A DNA stretch of 39,769 nt from Candidatus Omnitrophota bacterium (GTDB taxonomy: Bacteria; Omnitrophota; Gorgyraeia; Zapsychrales; JANLHA01), in contig JAHFFT010000021.1 in the NCBI GenBank assembly GCA_023247795.1, positions 1 through 39,769 on the forward strand, given 5' to 3'. The notes under the pieces were generated by a model. It saw only the letters and a list, made by a program, of their open reading frames with translations, had not been told where the DNA came from and ran no database searches. Shown here piece after piece: positions 19,340-27,848 of the stretch. Both the position numbers and the translations under genes were made by a program. Each line of letters starts with the position of its first letter. The stretch's first letter is position 1.

Positions 19340-21068
19340 CTTCAGATGCCTCTTTCTTATAACAATACGCGAATGTTATTCCATAAAGACTCCAGATCGG
19401 GATGGCCGTATATGGCAATTCGAGAACCATCAAAAAATTGGCCGCCACAAACCAGTTGATGAGCACACCACAAAGCAATATTCCTATAACTGATCTTGAC
19501 CTTATAAACTCTCGGATCATGTTAAACAGCCCGACAAAGACCGTTAATAAAAATAATACGCCAACGATTCCTGCTCTATAAATAATATTTAAATAGGAAT
19601 TATGGGCAGGCATCCAACCCTGTCCTCCCCAATTGGACCATCCCCAACCTAGAATTTCCAGACTAATTGAGCGCAGAGGCTTTCCGAAATCAAACCCAAA
19701 GACTGGCTTCTCTTTAGCCAACTCGACCAACATGTCTCTCCATATAAAGAGGCGAAAAACAGCGTTATTCATACCGGTAGAGACCTGATAAGGTTTAATC
19801 GGTTCCTGTGCTTGGGCGACACTCTTTTGAGACTGCGACGTTATGCTTTCCACAGGCGTTTGTTCTTGAACCGAGGCCGGCTTGCTAAGAACCGCATCAT
19901 CACTCATGGGGGTTGAACGAACGGCTTCGGGTACGGCGACGACCTCTTGGACGGTAACTGCCTCAATATCTTTCTGACGGGGATACGGCACGACAGATTC
20001 TTTCTCTGGAGTTGGGATCGGTTCAACGGAACTGGTATTATCAGTTGCAGAAGTTGGAAGTTCAAGGGCGGGCTGTCTCTGTTGAGCCAGAGCCCTTTCC
20101 CGACTCATCCTGGCAAGTTCCTGCTGTTCCCGCTGCGCCTGAAATGCCTTTAATTTTTCTTCATAGTCCCGGGTCGATAATCTCTCTTCGGGCTGATAGA
20201 GTTCAGGCTTTTTAATCTCCGTCATTTTAAAATTACCAATTTCACCCTGCACAATCCTGTCCTTCTCCCGAAAGGTAGCCAATACCTCCTTAAAAGAAAT
20301 GATGGTTTTGGCCCGCGCGGAATCTGAAAGCGTAAGCATTCCCGCGATAAAAAGGAGTAAACTTAAAATACTCAGAGCAATCTTAATGTTATTTCTAAAT
20401 CTCAAAATCTGAAAAAAAGCCCAAATTAAATAAAGTACCGCGACTGTATTGCCAACAATCATCATTCTGGATGTCAAAAAAAACCGTGTATAGGGGATCG
20501 AAATCAAAAATAATACCCACAATAAATTGCGGGTCCTTTTGTCGGGATAGGCCATTATGAATATCCCGGCCAATAAAACAGTTGAAAAACTCCAGTAAAT
20601 GACATAAGACTCGGAAATAATCTTGATAAAGGCGAGAATAAAAAGTGGCCCGATAAAAAAGAATTTCTTCCCGGCAAAGAAATCTTTTCTGCAAAAATAG
20701 TACCCGAAGACCGCGAACAAGGAATAATACAACAAGGCGGCATCGCGCATGGCCAGCGGCCCGTAACGGTTATATCCGATCCACGTTTTAACGAGGATAA
20801 AAAAAACACAGCCCATTAAAAGATAATGCCACTTGTTAAGTTTAAAAGGATCCATTGCGTATCGCACGGTAAACAGGACCAGGCATACAAAAAGCAGGAT
20901 CTCCCCGATAAATACAGGAAAATTCAAGAACGGCAATTGGATATTAAGCTCCGCGAACTGGGAAGAAAACAGGATGTAACATACAGAAATCAATCCTATG
21001 CTTGTCAACCCAAGCAGGTCAATAGTGTGGACTTTTTTAACGGCATTATCTACTTTATCAGCATGCAT
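19299..21068 (-). CDS. O-antigen polymerase/ligase family membrane protein with long low-complexity loop
   Basis: This integral membrane protein of 589 residues has about ten to twelve hydrophobic segments. It carries the Wzy_C hallmarks RLFIWRDMLVELAKEKPVFG (439-458), AHNSYLNIIYRAGIVGVLF (488-506) and a hydrophobic C-terminal tail, as in O-antigen polymerases and ligases. Unlike the 421-residue relative encoded at 1784-3049, it has about 180 residues between the membrane segment near 230-247 and the RLFIW motif. Residues about 285-425 of this are Gln/Glu/Ser/Pro-rich, starting with a charged stretch that could form a coiled coil (YEEKLKAFQAQREQQELARM) and ending in a PVES/PASVQEQ-type linker. 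The loop should face the periplasm. The gene starts 4 bases after the GT2 stop and overlaps legB by 41 bases. Confidence 0.8.
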   Translation of the reverse strand: MHADKVDNAVKKVHTIDLLGLTSIGLISVCYILFSSQFAELNIQLPFLNFPVFIGEILLFVCLVLFTVRYAMDPFKLNKWHYLLMGCVFFILVKTWIGYNRYGPLAMRDAALLYYSLFAVFGYYFCRKDFFAGKKFFFIGPLFILAFIKIISESYVIYWSFSTVLLAGIFIMAYPDKRTRNLLWVLFLISIPYTRFFLTSRMMIVGNTVAVLYLIWAFFQILRFRNNIKIALSILSLLLFIAGMLTLSDSARAKTIISFKEVLATFREKDRIVQGEIGNFKMTEIKKPELYQPEERLSTRDYEEKLKAFQAQREQQELARMSRERALAQQRQPALELPTSATDNTSSVEPIPTPEKESVVPYPRQKDIEAVTVQEVVAVPEAVRSTPMSDDAVLSKPASVQEQTPVESITSQSQKSVAQAQEPIKPYQVSTGMNNAVFRLFIWRDMLVELAKEKPVFGFDFGKPLRSISLEILGWGWSNWGGQGWMPAHNSYLNIIYRAGIVGVLFLLTVFVGLFNMIREFIRSRSVIGILLCGVLINWFVAANFLMVLELPYTAIPIWSLYGITFAYCYKKEASEDELAKQKNSRHRG

Positions 21069-21072
21069 TGGT

Positions 21073-22047
21073 CTATAGACTCTGATGATTCAACAAAAGC
21101 CGGCTCAATTTTTTGTCCAGTTCTTTTCTGCGAATAAACTTATATAAAAACGGCGTGAACGAAAGCATTAGCCCCATCAGGCTCAAGAAAAGGATCTTAA
21201 AATTATAAAAATTCAAAGAGCAAGACTCCCGAAAACAAGCCCGTGCGAAACGAACATCTTTGTCGATCGTAAACCACCCTTCCCGGAAATAAAAATTGGC
21301 CTTGGCCCGATTGGCCTCCCGTTCACCGGTCAATCCATCCAAAAGATGTTTATCAATGACATTAAGGGCTTTTTGCAAACGTTGGTTGTCGATATTCGTA
21401 TTAAGCGTGTGCAAGCGATAAGCCCCCAAAATCCGCGGCAAAAAGACCACTCTGTTATTACGTGCAATTCGCAGCCAAAGGTCAAAATCCTCAGAGCATG
21501 TCAAATCCTTGCGCTCATCAAAACATCCGATCTTATCCAGTATATCTTTACGTACAATGACCGATGAACAAACGATAAAATTGTACCGGATCAGTTTATG
21601 ATAAATATATCCGTTCATCTTAAAATTTTTAGGCCCCATGATCCGTTCCTGAAGTTTCCCGCTGGCATCACTCACCCGGAACTGGCAAAATACCATCTGA
21701 CAGCGTTTATCCTTTTCCAAAACATCCATTTGTTGCGCAAGTTTATCCACAGACCAAACATCATCGGAATCAAGGAAGGCCATATATCTTCCTCTCCCCT
21801 GTTGAATGCCATAATTGCGGGTAGCGGCGATGATACCGATTTTGCCATTATTGAAGAATTTATAATACCGTAACCTCGGATCCCGAAAAGAGGAGATCAC
21901 TTGTTGCGTGTCGTCCGTGGAATAATTGTCCACAACGATCAGTTCAAGATCTTTCCAGCTTTGATTCAAGACAGAGGTGACGGCTTCACCAATGAACTTG
22001 GCCCGATTGTATGTTGGCATGATAACGGATATAAGCGGCTCGGGCAT
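21073..22047 (-). CDS. GT2 family glycosyltransferase
   Basis: This is an inverting GT-A glycosyltransferase of 324 residues. The N-terminus reads LISVIMPTYNRAKFIGEAVT, followed by LELIVVDNYSTDDTQQVI (nucleotide binding), AATRNYGIQQGRGRYMAFLD and SDDVW with the DXD-like metal site. EDFDLWLRIARNNRV provides the conserved ED of the catalytic base region, and AYRLHTLN follows. I chose ATG 22047, from which the family begins within five residues; an upstream in-frame reading from 22185 adds 46 residues without family resemblance. A 157-base gap before the start is the longest non-coding stretch in the window. The acceptor and sugar are unknown. Confidence 0.9.
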   Translation of the reverse strand: MPEPLISVIMPTYNRAKFIGEAVTSVLNQSWKDLELIVVDNYSTDDTQQVISSFRDPRLRYYKFFNNGKIGIIAATRNYGIQQGRGRYMAFLDSDDVWSVDKLAQQMDVLEKDKRCQMVFCQFRVSDASGKLQERIMGPKNFKMNGYIYHKLIRYNFIVCSSVIVRKDILDKIGCFDERKDLTCSEDFDLWLRIARNNRVVFLPRILGAYRLHTLNTNIDNQRLQKALNVIDKHLLDGLTGEREANRAKANFYFREGWFTIDKDVRFARACFRESCSLNFYNFKILFLSLMGLMLSFTPFLYKFIRRKELDKKLSRLLLNHQSL

Positions 22048-22204
22048 CCTACATTCTCTCACTTCTGGAATCTTCGCACAGCGCAGGGTCTTGGTAATTT
22101 CTTGTTCTATATCCCCTGCCAACGGAACCCCATGTGCTTTTATTAAAATAAGGATCCAGCCCCCGGAGGCCCGAAGACGAATCAATATTGATCATATCTA
22201 ATAT
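22048..22204. other. Longest intergenic gap, no gene recognised
   Basis: This is the only gap above 60 bases. On the plus strand it holds a 12-base perfect palindrome, ATCAATATTGAT (22181-22192), within AT-rich sequence next to the end of the dehydratase gene, and a GC-rich run near 22158-22172. Neither forms a clear intrinsic terminator, because no T-run follows on the minus strand. I see no convincing -35/-10 pair. It could hold a regulatory site that separates the right and left blocks, but this is only suggested by its length. Confidence 0.3.
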
Positions 22205-23212
22205 CTAAATATGCCTTTTGAGCATCTGCTGTATTGCTTCCACGCTCAAAAAACTGCTTTTATTTGACTTATACATTTTTTCCATTGTTTTCTCTCTTGC
22301 GCCTTTATTAAGATGAAAACCATCTGGTTTAAATAACGGGAGGACAAACATATCATCTGTATCACTTACTGTTTCGGCCTCATCATCATTCATCAGCTCC
22401 TCAAACATTCTTTCTCCTTCCCGCCGGCCGATAACTTCCATTTCGATATTCCCCGGGGCATAACCATACCTTGGGGCCAGTTCCTTGATTGCGGCCGCAG
22501 CCAAATCTTTTATACAGACAGCTGGCATTTTCAATATAAATGTTTCTCCTCCTTTTGACTGTTGTACGGCCTTGAGGACAAGGTTCACCGCATCATCCAT
22601 CGACATTATAAATCGCGTCATACCTAAATCCGTGATTCTAACGGGTCCTCCCTTTGCAACTTGACTTCGGAAAATAGGCACGACTGAACCTTGTGAATTC
22701 AATACATTCCCAAAACGCACACAAGAAAATGTCGTTGTTCGCGCCCCTTTATACAAGTTAGCGGAAACCGTCAAACGCTCTGCGAGGAGCTTCGATGCGC
22801 CTAAAACATTGACTGGATTCACCGCTTTATCTGTACTTATAGTAACAAATTTCTCAATCTCCTCATCCATAGCAACTTCTAATAGATTCTTTGTTCCCAA
22901 CACATTTGTCTGCACAGCTTCAAATGGGTTGCTTTCACAAAATGAAACATGCTTTAGAGCTGCGGCATGAAAAACGATGTCGACATCTTCAATGGCTCGC
23001 GCCAATCTTTCTTTATCCCTGATATCCCCAATCAGAATCCTGATTTTATCCGCATTAAGCTCATTCGACAAATTAAATAACCTTGTTTCATTAATGTCCA
23101 AGAGCCTTATAATCTTGGGGTTATAATCTAAAATCTTTTTGGCAAGGGCGCTGCCAATCGATCCGGCACCACCCGTTATTAGTATTGTTTTATCTTCATA
23201 AACTGTTTTCAT
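22205..23212 (-). CDS. UDP-sugar 4,6-dehydratase, CapD/PglF-like (soluble form)
   Basis: This 335-residue SDR resembles the catalytic domain of PglF/CapD without the membrane part. It should convert UDP-GlcNAc to the 4-keto-6-deoxy sugar, the first step of bacillosamine and UDP-route legionaminate synthesis. Visible are TILITGGAGSIGSALAKKIL, RLLDINETRLFNLSNEL, HAAALKHV, TNVLGTKNL, TISTDKAVNPVNVLGASKLL and RFGNVLNSQGSVVPIF. The usual catalytic Tyr of YxxxK is Leu137 here (LGASK, K141), with the Thr-Asp-Lys triad at 127-129 kept; PglF-like enzymes have Met there. The C5-retaining type is favoured over PseB by the LLD.NE segment. ATG 23212 is chosen because GGGAGGA lies six bases upstream. Its base composition is lower in G+C than its neighbours. 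Confidence 0.85.
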   Translation of the reverse strand: MKTVYEDKTILITGGAGSIGSALAKKILDYNPKIIRLLDINETRLFNLSNELNADKIRILIGDIRDKERLARAIEDVDIVFHAAALKHVSFCESNPFEAVQTNVLGTKNLLEVAMDEEIEKFVTISTDKAVNPVNVLGASKLLAERLTVSANLYKGARTTTFSCVRFGNVLNSQGSVVPIFRSQVAKGGPVRITDLGMTRFIMSMDDAVNLVLKAVQQSKGGETFILKMPAVCIKDLAAAAIKELAPRYGYAPGNIEMEVIGRREGERMFEELMNDDEAETVSDTDDMFVLPLFKPDGFHLNKGAREKTMEKMYKSNKSSFLSVEAIQQMLKRHI

Positions 23213-23218
23213 GTTCAT

Positions 23219-23225
23219 TCCTCCC
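23219..23225 (-). promoter_or_regulatory. Ribosome binding site deciding the dehydratase start
   Basis: The minus strand reads GGGAGGA here, six bases before ATG 23212. An ATG directly after it (23218) is too close to be used well, and the TTG at 23227 lies before it. Confidence 0.7.
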
Positions 23226-23245
23226 AAGAGTTCACGTTCTTTTTA

Positions 23246-24430
23246 TTATGGATATTCCTCAAGCCGCTTGGCAATAATCTCCCACAAAGGCAATTCGGGG
23301 GTACCAGGCATCTTGATAAATCTCTCCCTATAAGCCCTGTACTTTTCTTCATTTACAGTCATTTCAAAATTCAAATCGACACGATCTAATGGACCATCGA
23401 TGTTAATCGGCTTCTTCCCTAACATGCCTGATAATGTCTGGATATGCATCTGCAACGGAGAGACTTGTAACTCCCTTGTCATTGCAAAAATAATTGGCTT
23501 GCGATAGAGAACGGCGAAACTGACCGCCGTCGTATTATGGGCGATGACACAGCAAGACCGGGCCACGAGGTCGCGGGTCTCCCCTTTGGATATGGAATAC
23601 CCCGCGAAGCTTTCCGGGTGCTTGGAGTAATCGGAACGTGGATGCGCTGCCACCTCAACGGTCGCGTTCGTATTTTCTTTGATAAACTCAAAAAACCTGC
23701 GCAAGGCCGGATAATACGTTTGCGCCTTGACATAACAATCGATGTTGAACCTGGCGAAATCAGGATGATACGGCAAATACTGATCGATGAAAACGGCCGT
23801 TTTACCGTTCAAAGACCGCCGGGGCGTTCCATTGTTAAGGTAAAGGTCATAATCCAGCGCATGGCCGAACAAGATCTCGGTCCGCTTGTCCCTTGGAAAA
23901 GGATACCGGGCCATATCCTGCTTATTGGTCGCCACCCATAGGTCCACACCGGGAATGGGGCGTATCCGGTCGATCACACGAGAACAGTTCTTTTCTATCC
24001 TTGCTTTTAAAAAAGCAACGGCTCGGCTCGGGTCCCGCAGTTTAGATAGCAGGTTTTTGACGCTCACCGGCGGTAATGGCTGTACATTGGTCGTTAAAAT
24101 CCCTTGCCGGAGACCACATTGAGACAATAGTCGATAAATAAATTTGCGATTGGGGTCCTCTCCCAATTCATTAAACACAAAAGTCGTTCTGGCATCCAGC
24201 TGCGCAAGCGCGCGGGCAACCGACTCTTTATCATTTAAGATCTGTATCCGCCTGTCGGACAAATATCCGCTATACACACTCGTATTGTTCGCGGACGGAG
24301 CCAAAATGGACGTCATATCCAATATGCCGACCTTAAACCCGTGCTTCTTTTCCAGGGTATCCACACCGAAACGCTGATGGTCCCTCTCGGTCCACGGTGA
24401 ACTGACTAAAAAAATCACCTTTTCGATCAT
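23246..24430 (-). CDS. Putative GT-B-like glycosyltransferase, candidate nonulosonate transferase
   Basis: I do not recognise a named family with certainty. The 394-residue protein has no signal peptide or membrane segments and looks like a two-domain GT-B protein. The N-terminal half opens with KVIFLVSSPWTERDHQRFGV. The C-terminal half contains AVFIDQYLPYHPDF (212-225), VEVAAHPRSDYSKHP (258-272) and CVIAHNTTAVSFAVLYRKPI (293-312). An HP motif followed by a Ser/Thr motif is how bacterial sialyltransferases of the GT52/GT80/GT38 groups bind CMP, so I infer a CMP-nonulosonate transferase. Its place between the aminotransferase and dehydratase genes of the pathway agrees. Its ATG overlaps the upstream stop (ATGA at 24427-24430). 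A capsule-type transferase for another sugar remains possible. Confidence 0.6.
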   Translation of the reverse strand: MIEKVIFLVSSPWTERDHQRFGVDTLEKKHGFKVGILDMTSILAPSANNTSVYSGYLSDRRIQILNDKESVARALAQLDARTTFVFNELGEDPNRKFIYRLLSQCGLRQGILTTNVQPLPPVSVKNLLSKLRDPSRAVAFLKARIEKNCSRVIDRIRPIPGVDLWVATNKQDMARYPFPRDKRTEILFGHALDYDLYLNNGTPRRSLNGKTAVFIDQYLPYHPDFARFNIDCYVKAQTYYPALRRFFEFIKENTNATVEVAAHPRSDYSKHPESFAGYSISKGETRDLVARSCCVIAHNTTAVSFAVLYRKPIIFAMTRELQVSPLQMHIQTLSGMLGKKPINIDGPLDRVDLNFEMTVNEEKYRAYRERFIKMPGTPELPLWEIIAKRLEEYP

Positions 24431-25668
24431 TGCCGTTTGCTCTCTTTGTTCAAGTTCGGGTAAAGGCTCCTGATCGCCGTTTTGTTCTGGTATATTTTTT
24501 TGATGGAATTATAGATCCCGCGCACGCATGACTCCGGCATATGCGAATATAAAGGAAGGCTCAAGATGTTCTCCGCGATCATATTCGTCTGGGCCAGCGA
24601 ATGCGCATATTTTTTGTGATAATATTTGGCAAAGGCCCTCTGAGTGTGCACCGGCGGGTAAAAATATTTTTTAACGATGATATTTTCTTGCTTAAGGCAT
24701 TCCGCCAGCACATCCCGGTCCAAGCCGAACTTTTCCTTATCCACAAGGATCGAAAAATCTTTAAAAGAACTTTGACTATCGGGTTCTATCTTTTGGAAAG
24801 AGATCCCGGGGACATCGGCCAACAAACTTTTGTAAAGTGCCACCAGCTTTCTTCGCTTGATCACGTTCTTTTCCAGATCCCCAAGAGATGATATTCCCAA
24901 CAACGCATGGAACTCGCTCATGCGGGCATTAAATCCGGAAAATTCGCATTCATAGGTCCCCGGATCCCCGTAATTTCTCCCGATACGGATCTTTTGGGCA
25001 AGCTGGTCGTCGTTGGTGGCGACGATCCCGCCTTCCCCGGCCGTAAGAAGTTTGGTAGGGCTCAAACTAAAGATCTCCGCCGTTCCGAAACGCCCGAGCC
25101 GGGCGCCATGATATTCCGCCCCAAAACCGTGCGCGGCATCGAAAATCAACTTTAAACCGTGCTTCTTCGCGATCTGTTCCAAAGGCTTGATCGAGCACGG
25201 ATTGCCGAATATATGAACGGCCAATATAGCACAGGTCTGCGGCGTGATCGCTTTTTTGACCTCTTCGCAATTAATAGTGAACGTCTTAGCACCACAGTCA
25301 ACGAAAACGGGTTTTAATCCCACCCAGACAATCGCGTGCACAGTTGAATGAAAAGTAAAGCTCGGAACGATCACTTCGCCTTTTAACCCCAAGACCTTCA
25401 TCATCAACATCAGCCCGCTGGTACAGCTGCTAACGGCAACAACATTTCTGACCCCCAGATATTGGGAGAGCTTTTGTTCAAATTCCCTGACATATCCCGC
25501 GTTTGTAATGATCCCGCTTTTTAAGATGCGCCCATAAGCGCTTTTGAGGTCTCTGATAGACGGTATCGTTGGCCTGGTAATGGCAACCGGCTTATCAAAC
25601 ATCGGTCGTCCACCCAGAACGGCAGGACTGTTAGTTTGCACTGTGTGACGTTTTCCGTTGCGAGTCAT
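24427..25668 (-). CDS. DegT/DnrJ/EryC1 family sugar aminotransferase
   Basis: This is a PLP-dependent fold type I aminotransferase of 413 residues. It should turn the 4-keto-6-deoxy nucleotide sugar into the 4-amino sugar before N-acylation. Visible are the substrate-loop start TRPTIPSIRD (31-40), SSCTSGLMLMM (80-90), VPSFTFHSTVHAI (101-113), VHIFGNPC (151-158), LIFDAAHGFGA with the PLP-contacting D177, and SLSPTKLLTAGEGG with the Schiff-base lysine K206. The N-terminal PAVLGGRPMFDKP resembles VioA-like enzymes more than classical LegC, so the exact substrate is uncertain. Its place three bases after the 2-epimerase gene supports the role of LegC or PglE in the nonulosonate route. Confidence 0.88.
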   Translation of the reverse strand: MTRNGKRHTVQTNSPAVLGGRPMFDKPVAITRPTIPSIRDLKSAYGRILKSGIITNAGYVREFEQKLSQYLGVRNVVAVSSCTSGLMLMMKVLGLKGEVIVPSFTFHSTVHAIVWVGLKPVFVDCGAKTFTINCEEVKKAITPQTCAILAVHIFGNPCSIKPLEQIAKKHGLKLIFDAAHGFGAEYHGARLGRFGTAEIFSLSPTKLLTAGEGGIVATNDDQLAQKIRIGRNYGDPGTYECEFSGFNARMSEFHALLGISSLGDLEKNVIKRRKLVALYKSLLADVPGISFQKIEPDSQSSFKDFSILVDKEKFGLDRDVLAECLKQENIIVKKYFYPPVHTQRAFAKYYHKKYAHSLAQTNMIAENILSLPLYSHMPESCVRGIYNSIKKIYQNKTAIRSLYPNLNKESKRQ

Positions 25669-25671
25669 AGA

Positions 25672-26841
25672 TCATCCCTTTATATCGAAGAATTTTTTTG
25701 TGCAAATATTCTTCAAATCGTGTTCTTTGATTATTTCTTTGATCTTCTTCGCGGCCTCCCCATTGCCGTAAGGGTTACGCACTGTTTTTAAACTTTTCTG
25801 AAATTTCTTGCTGTATAAACGCTTTAATCCCCGCTCAATCGAACTTCTCGTAGGGTCGCAATCGATGATACTTGCGGCCCTTATCCTCCCTTTTTGCCGG
25901 TTCCCGATATTGACCGTGGCGACTTTAAGGCTCGGAGCTTCAGAGATCCCGCTGGAAGAATTCCCGATAATAGCATCAACCATCCGCAAAACAGATAAAT
26001 ATTTCAAATGCCCCAAAGATGTAAAAGCCCTCGCCTTCTGATGGTTCGACGCGACATACTGATCGATCATCTGGTTGATCACCCGGGCGTTCGTATCGGC
26101 GTTGGACTTGATAAAAATCGCGTTTGTATCTTTGAGTTCGTCAATGACAGAGATCAACTCTTGAAATTGGTTCTTCGGCGCATCGTCACCGTTTAATGTA
26201 GCCGGATGAAAAACGATCAAGAAATTGTGCTTGTTAAATTTGATCTTCAAATTATTCTCAAGTTCTTTGCGCGAGAGAAGGTCCGCATTCTTTATTGCAT
26301 CAACGCCGGGCGCGCCGACGTTGAATACGGTCGCCGGATTTTCCCCCAATTGAATCACCCTTCTTCTATATTTCTCGGTCGCGACAAAATGCAAGTGACT
26401 CATCTTTGTGATCGCATGACGCAGCGCCTCATCAAAAGCGCCTTCCGTGACCTCTCCGCCGGCGATATGCGCGACCGGAATCTTGGAGATCAGCGCCGGC
26501 ACAACCGCGCCAAAGATCTCGAACCTGTCGCCGAGGACGACAATCAGATCCGGCTTCAATCGCTCGTACGCTTCCGGAAAGCGCGTAATGGCCAAACCTA
26601 TGGATCTTGAAATGCCCGCCGAAGTATCGGAACCCGACAACATCTCGATCTTTTCATCGATGGTAAAACCGTCTTTCTCGATCTCCCGGTAAGTCAAATC
26701 GAACTCGGGCGACAGATGCATGCCGGTGGCGATGATCTGCAGCTTCAGGGCGCTGTCATTCTTGATCTCTTCCAGAAGCGGCCTCAAGATCCCGTATTCC
26801 GCCCGCGAACCCGTGACTACGCATATCTTTCTTTTTTTCAT
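25672..26841 (-). CDS. neuC: Hydrolysing NDP-sugar 2-epimerase (NeuC/LegG type)
   Basis: The product should remove the nucleotide and invert C2, here giving the 2,4-diamido-6-deoxymannose precursor of a legionaminic-type acid (or ManNAc in classical sialate synthesis). The 389-residue protein has the UDP-GlcNAc 2-epimerase fold with the NeuC-type start KICVVTGSRAEYGILRPLLE, then VVLGDRFEIFGAVVPALISK, PVAHIAGGEVTEGAFDEALR, RHAITKMSHLHFVAT, FHPATLNGDD and IIGNSSSGISEAPSLKVATV. These match the hydrolysing subgroup rather than the non-hydrolysing WecB. The ATG overlaps the synthase stop (ATGA). Whether the substrate is UDP- or GDP-linked cannot be told; the LegG name would apply if the trideoxy diamino sugar is the substrate. 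Confidence 0.93.
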   Translation of the reverse strand: MKKRKICVVTGSRAEYGILRPLLEEIKNDSALKLQIIATGMHLSPEFDLTYREIEKDGFTIDEKIEMLSGSDTSAGISRSIGLAITRFPEAYERLKPDLIVVLGDRFEIFGAVVPALISKIPVAHIAGGEVTEGAFDEALRHAITKMSHLHFVATEKYRRRVIQLGENPATVFNVGAPGVDAIKNADLLSRKELENNLKIKFNKHNFLIVFHPATLNGDDAPKNQFQELISVIDELKDTNAIFIKSNADTNARVINQMIDQYVASNHQKARAFTSLGHLKYLSVLRMVDAIIGNSSSGISEAPSLKVATVNIGNRQKGRIRAASIIDCDPTRSSIERGLKRLYSKKFQKSLKTVRNPYGNGEAAKKIKEIIKEHDLKNICTKKFFDIKG

Positions 26842-27848
26842 AGCTCGATCAACTCATCTTCTTTAAAGTTTCGTTTTGCGGCAGCGCCGATGACCCGGTC
26901 CCACTGCATGGGGTTGATCCCTGTCCCAGGACGTTTTGCCGTTATGTTTTCCTGCGTGAAAACTTCTCCCTTAAAAATAGCTTTCGCCGCGACGATGCTT
27001 TTGCGCGCGACCGATATATTTTTTTGCTCGGATAAAGAGGGCTTTTTGACACCGTCTCCCAAGGCTTTTTCGATATTACGGATGGCTAAAACCATTTGCT
27101 TGAATTCTTTCGGTTCCAACGATGCTTTGTGATCCGGACCGGACATATTTTGATCAAGTGTCAGATGTTTCTCAATAACGATCGCGCCCAAGGCCACCGC
27201 CGCGATCGGGACCTCAATACCCAAAGTATGGTCGGAATAACCGACTTTGATATCAAACGTGTCCCTGATCGTCAGCATCGCCAGAAGATTAACGTCCGTA
27301 TAGAGAGTCGGATATTCCGTATTGCAATGCAAAACCGTGATGTCCGTTTTGTTTGTCCCCGACCGCACCAAGATATCCAAAGCTGTCCCTATCTCCGAGA
27401 GATCCGACATGCCGGTGGACAGGATTAATCGCTTCTTTAATGCGCCGATTTTCTGCAAATAAGGCAGATTTGTGATCTCGCCGGAAGGTATTTTAAGGGT
27501 AGCCAAACCAAGCCGGCCGAGCATGCCGATGCTGTCCAGATCAAAAGGCGCTGACAAAAATGTAATTCCCTTTTTCTGGCAATGATTCACCAGCTTTAAA
27601 TGAACCTGATAATCTAAGTCCAGTTTCCGGCACATCTCCAACTGCGATTCTTTAGCGTCGGTCGTTTTTTGTTGATATTGTGCCTTGGGCGCATACTTGC
27701 TGATTACCTTATCGGCCTTGCCGGTCTGGAATTTCACAACGTCCGCTCCGGCTTCCGCAGCCGCGTCCACCAATTCCAGGGCGATATCGACACTGCCATT
27801 ATGGTTCGCCCCGGCCTCCGCGATGATCAATGTTCTTTCTTGCATCAT
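26838..27848 (-). CDS. neuB: Nonulosonic acid synthase (NeuB/LegI type)
   Basis: This enzyme condenses phosphoenolpyruvate with a 2-acylamido mannose-type sugar to form the nine-carbon acid. The 336-residue protein has a TIM-barrel with LIIAEAGANHNGSVDIALEL, DVVKFQTGKADKV, TFLSAPFD, LKIPSGEITNLPYL, ILSTGMSDL, LHCNTEYPT and VGYSDHTLGIEVPIAAV. A C-terminal SAF (antifreeze-like) domain starts near SLSEQKNISVARKSIVA and ends with ITAKRPGTGINP. The segment NMSGPDHKASLEP is the Neu/Leg form; PseI proteins have a different GPDS.FS form, so pseudaminate is less likely. The ATG overlaps the FkbH stop and a second ATG follows at once. Together with the adjacent dehydratase, aminotransferase and acyltransferase genes this favours a legionaminic-type product over Neu5Ac. 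Confidence 0.95.
   Translation of the reverse strand: MMQERTLIIAEAGANHNGSVDIALELVDAAAEAGADVVKFQTGKADKVISKYAPKAQYQQKTTDAKESQLEMCRKLDLDYQVHLKLVNHCQKKGITFLSAPFDLDSIGMLGRLGLATLKIPSGEITNLPYLQKIGALKKRLILSTGMSDLSEIGTALDILVRSGTNKTDITVLHCNTEYPTLYTDVNLLAMLTIRDTFDIKVGYSDHTLGIEVPIAAVALGAIVIEKHLTLDQNMSGPDHKASLEPKEFKQMVLAIRNIEKALGDGVKKPSLSEQKNISVARKSIVAAKAIFKGEVFTQENITAKRPGTGINPMQWDRVIGAAAKRNFKEDELIEL

Noticed and set aside
22048-22185. 46-residue N-terminal extension of the GT2 protein
   Set aside because: The translation has no family resemblance and the GT2 fold begins right after ATG 22047.
26838-27848. Pseudaminic acid synthase (PseI) assignment for the synthase
   Set aside because: The GPDHKASLEP segment is the Neu/Leg form, and the locus has a NeuC-type epimerase, which pseudaminate synthesis lacks.
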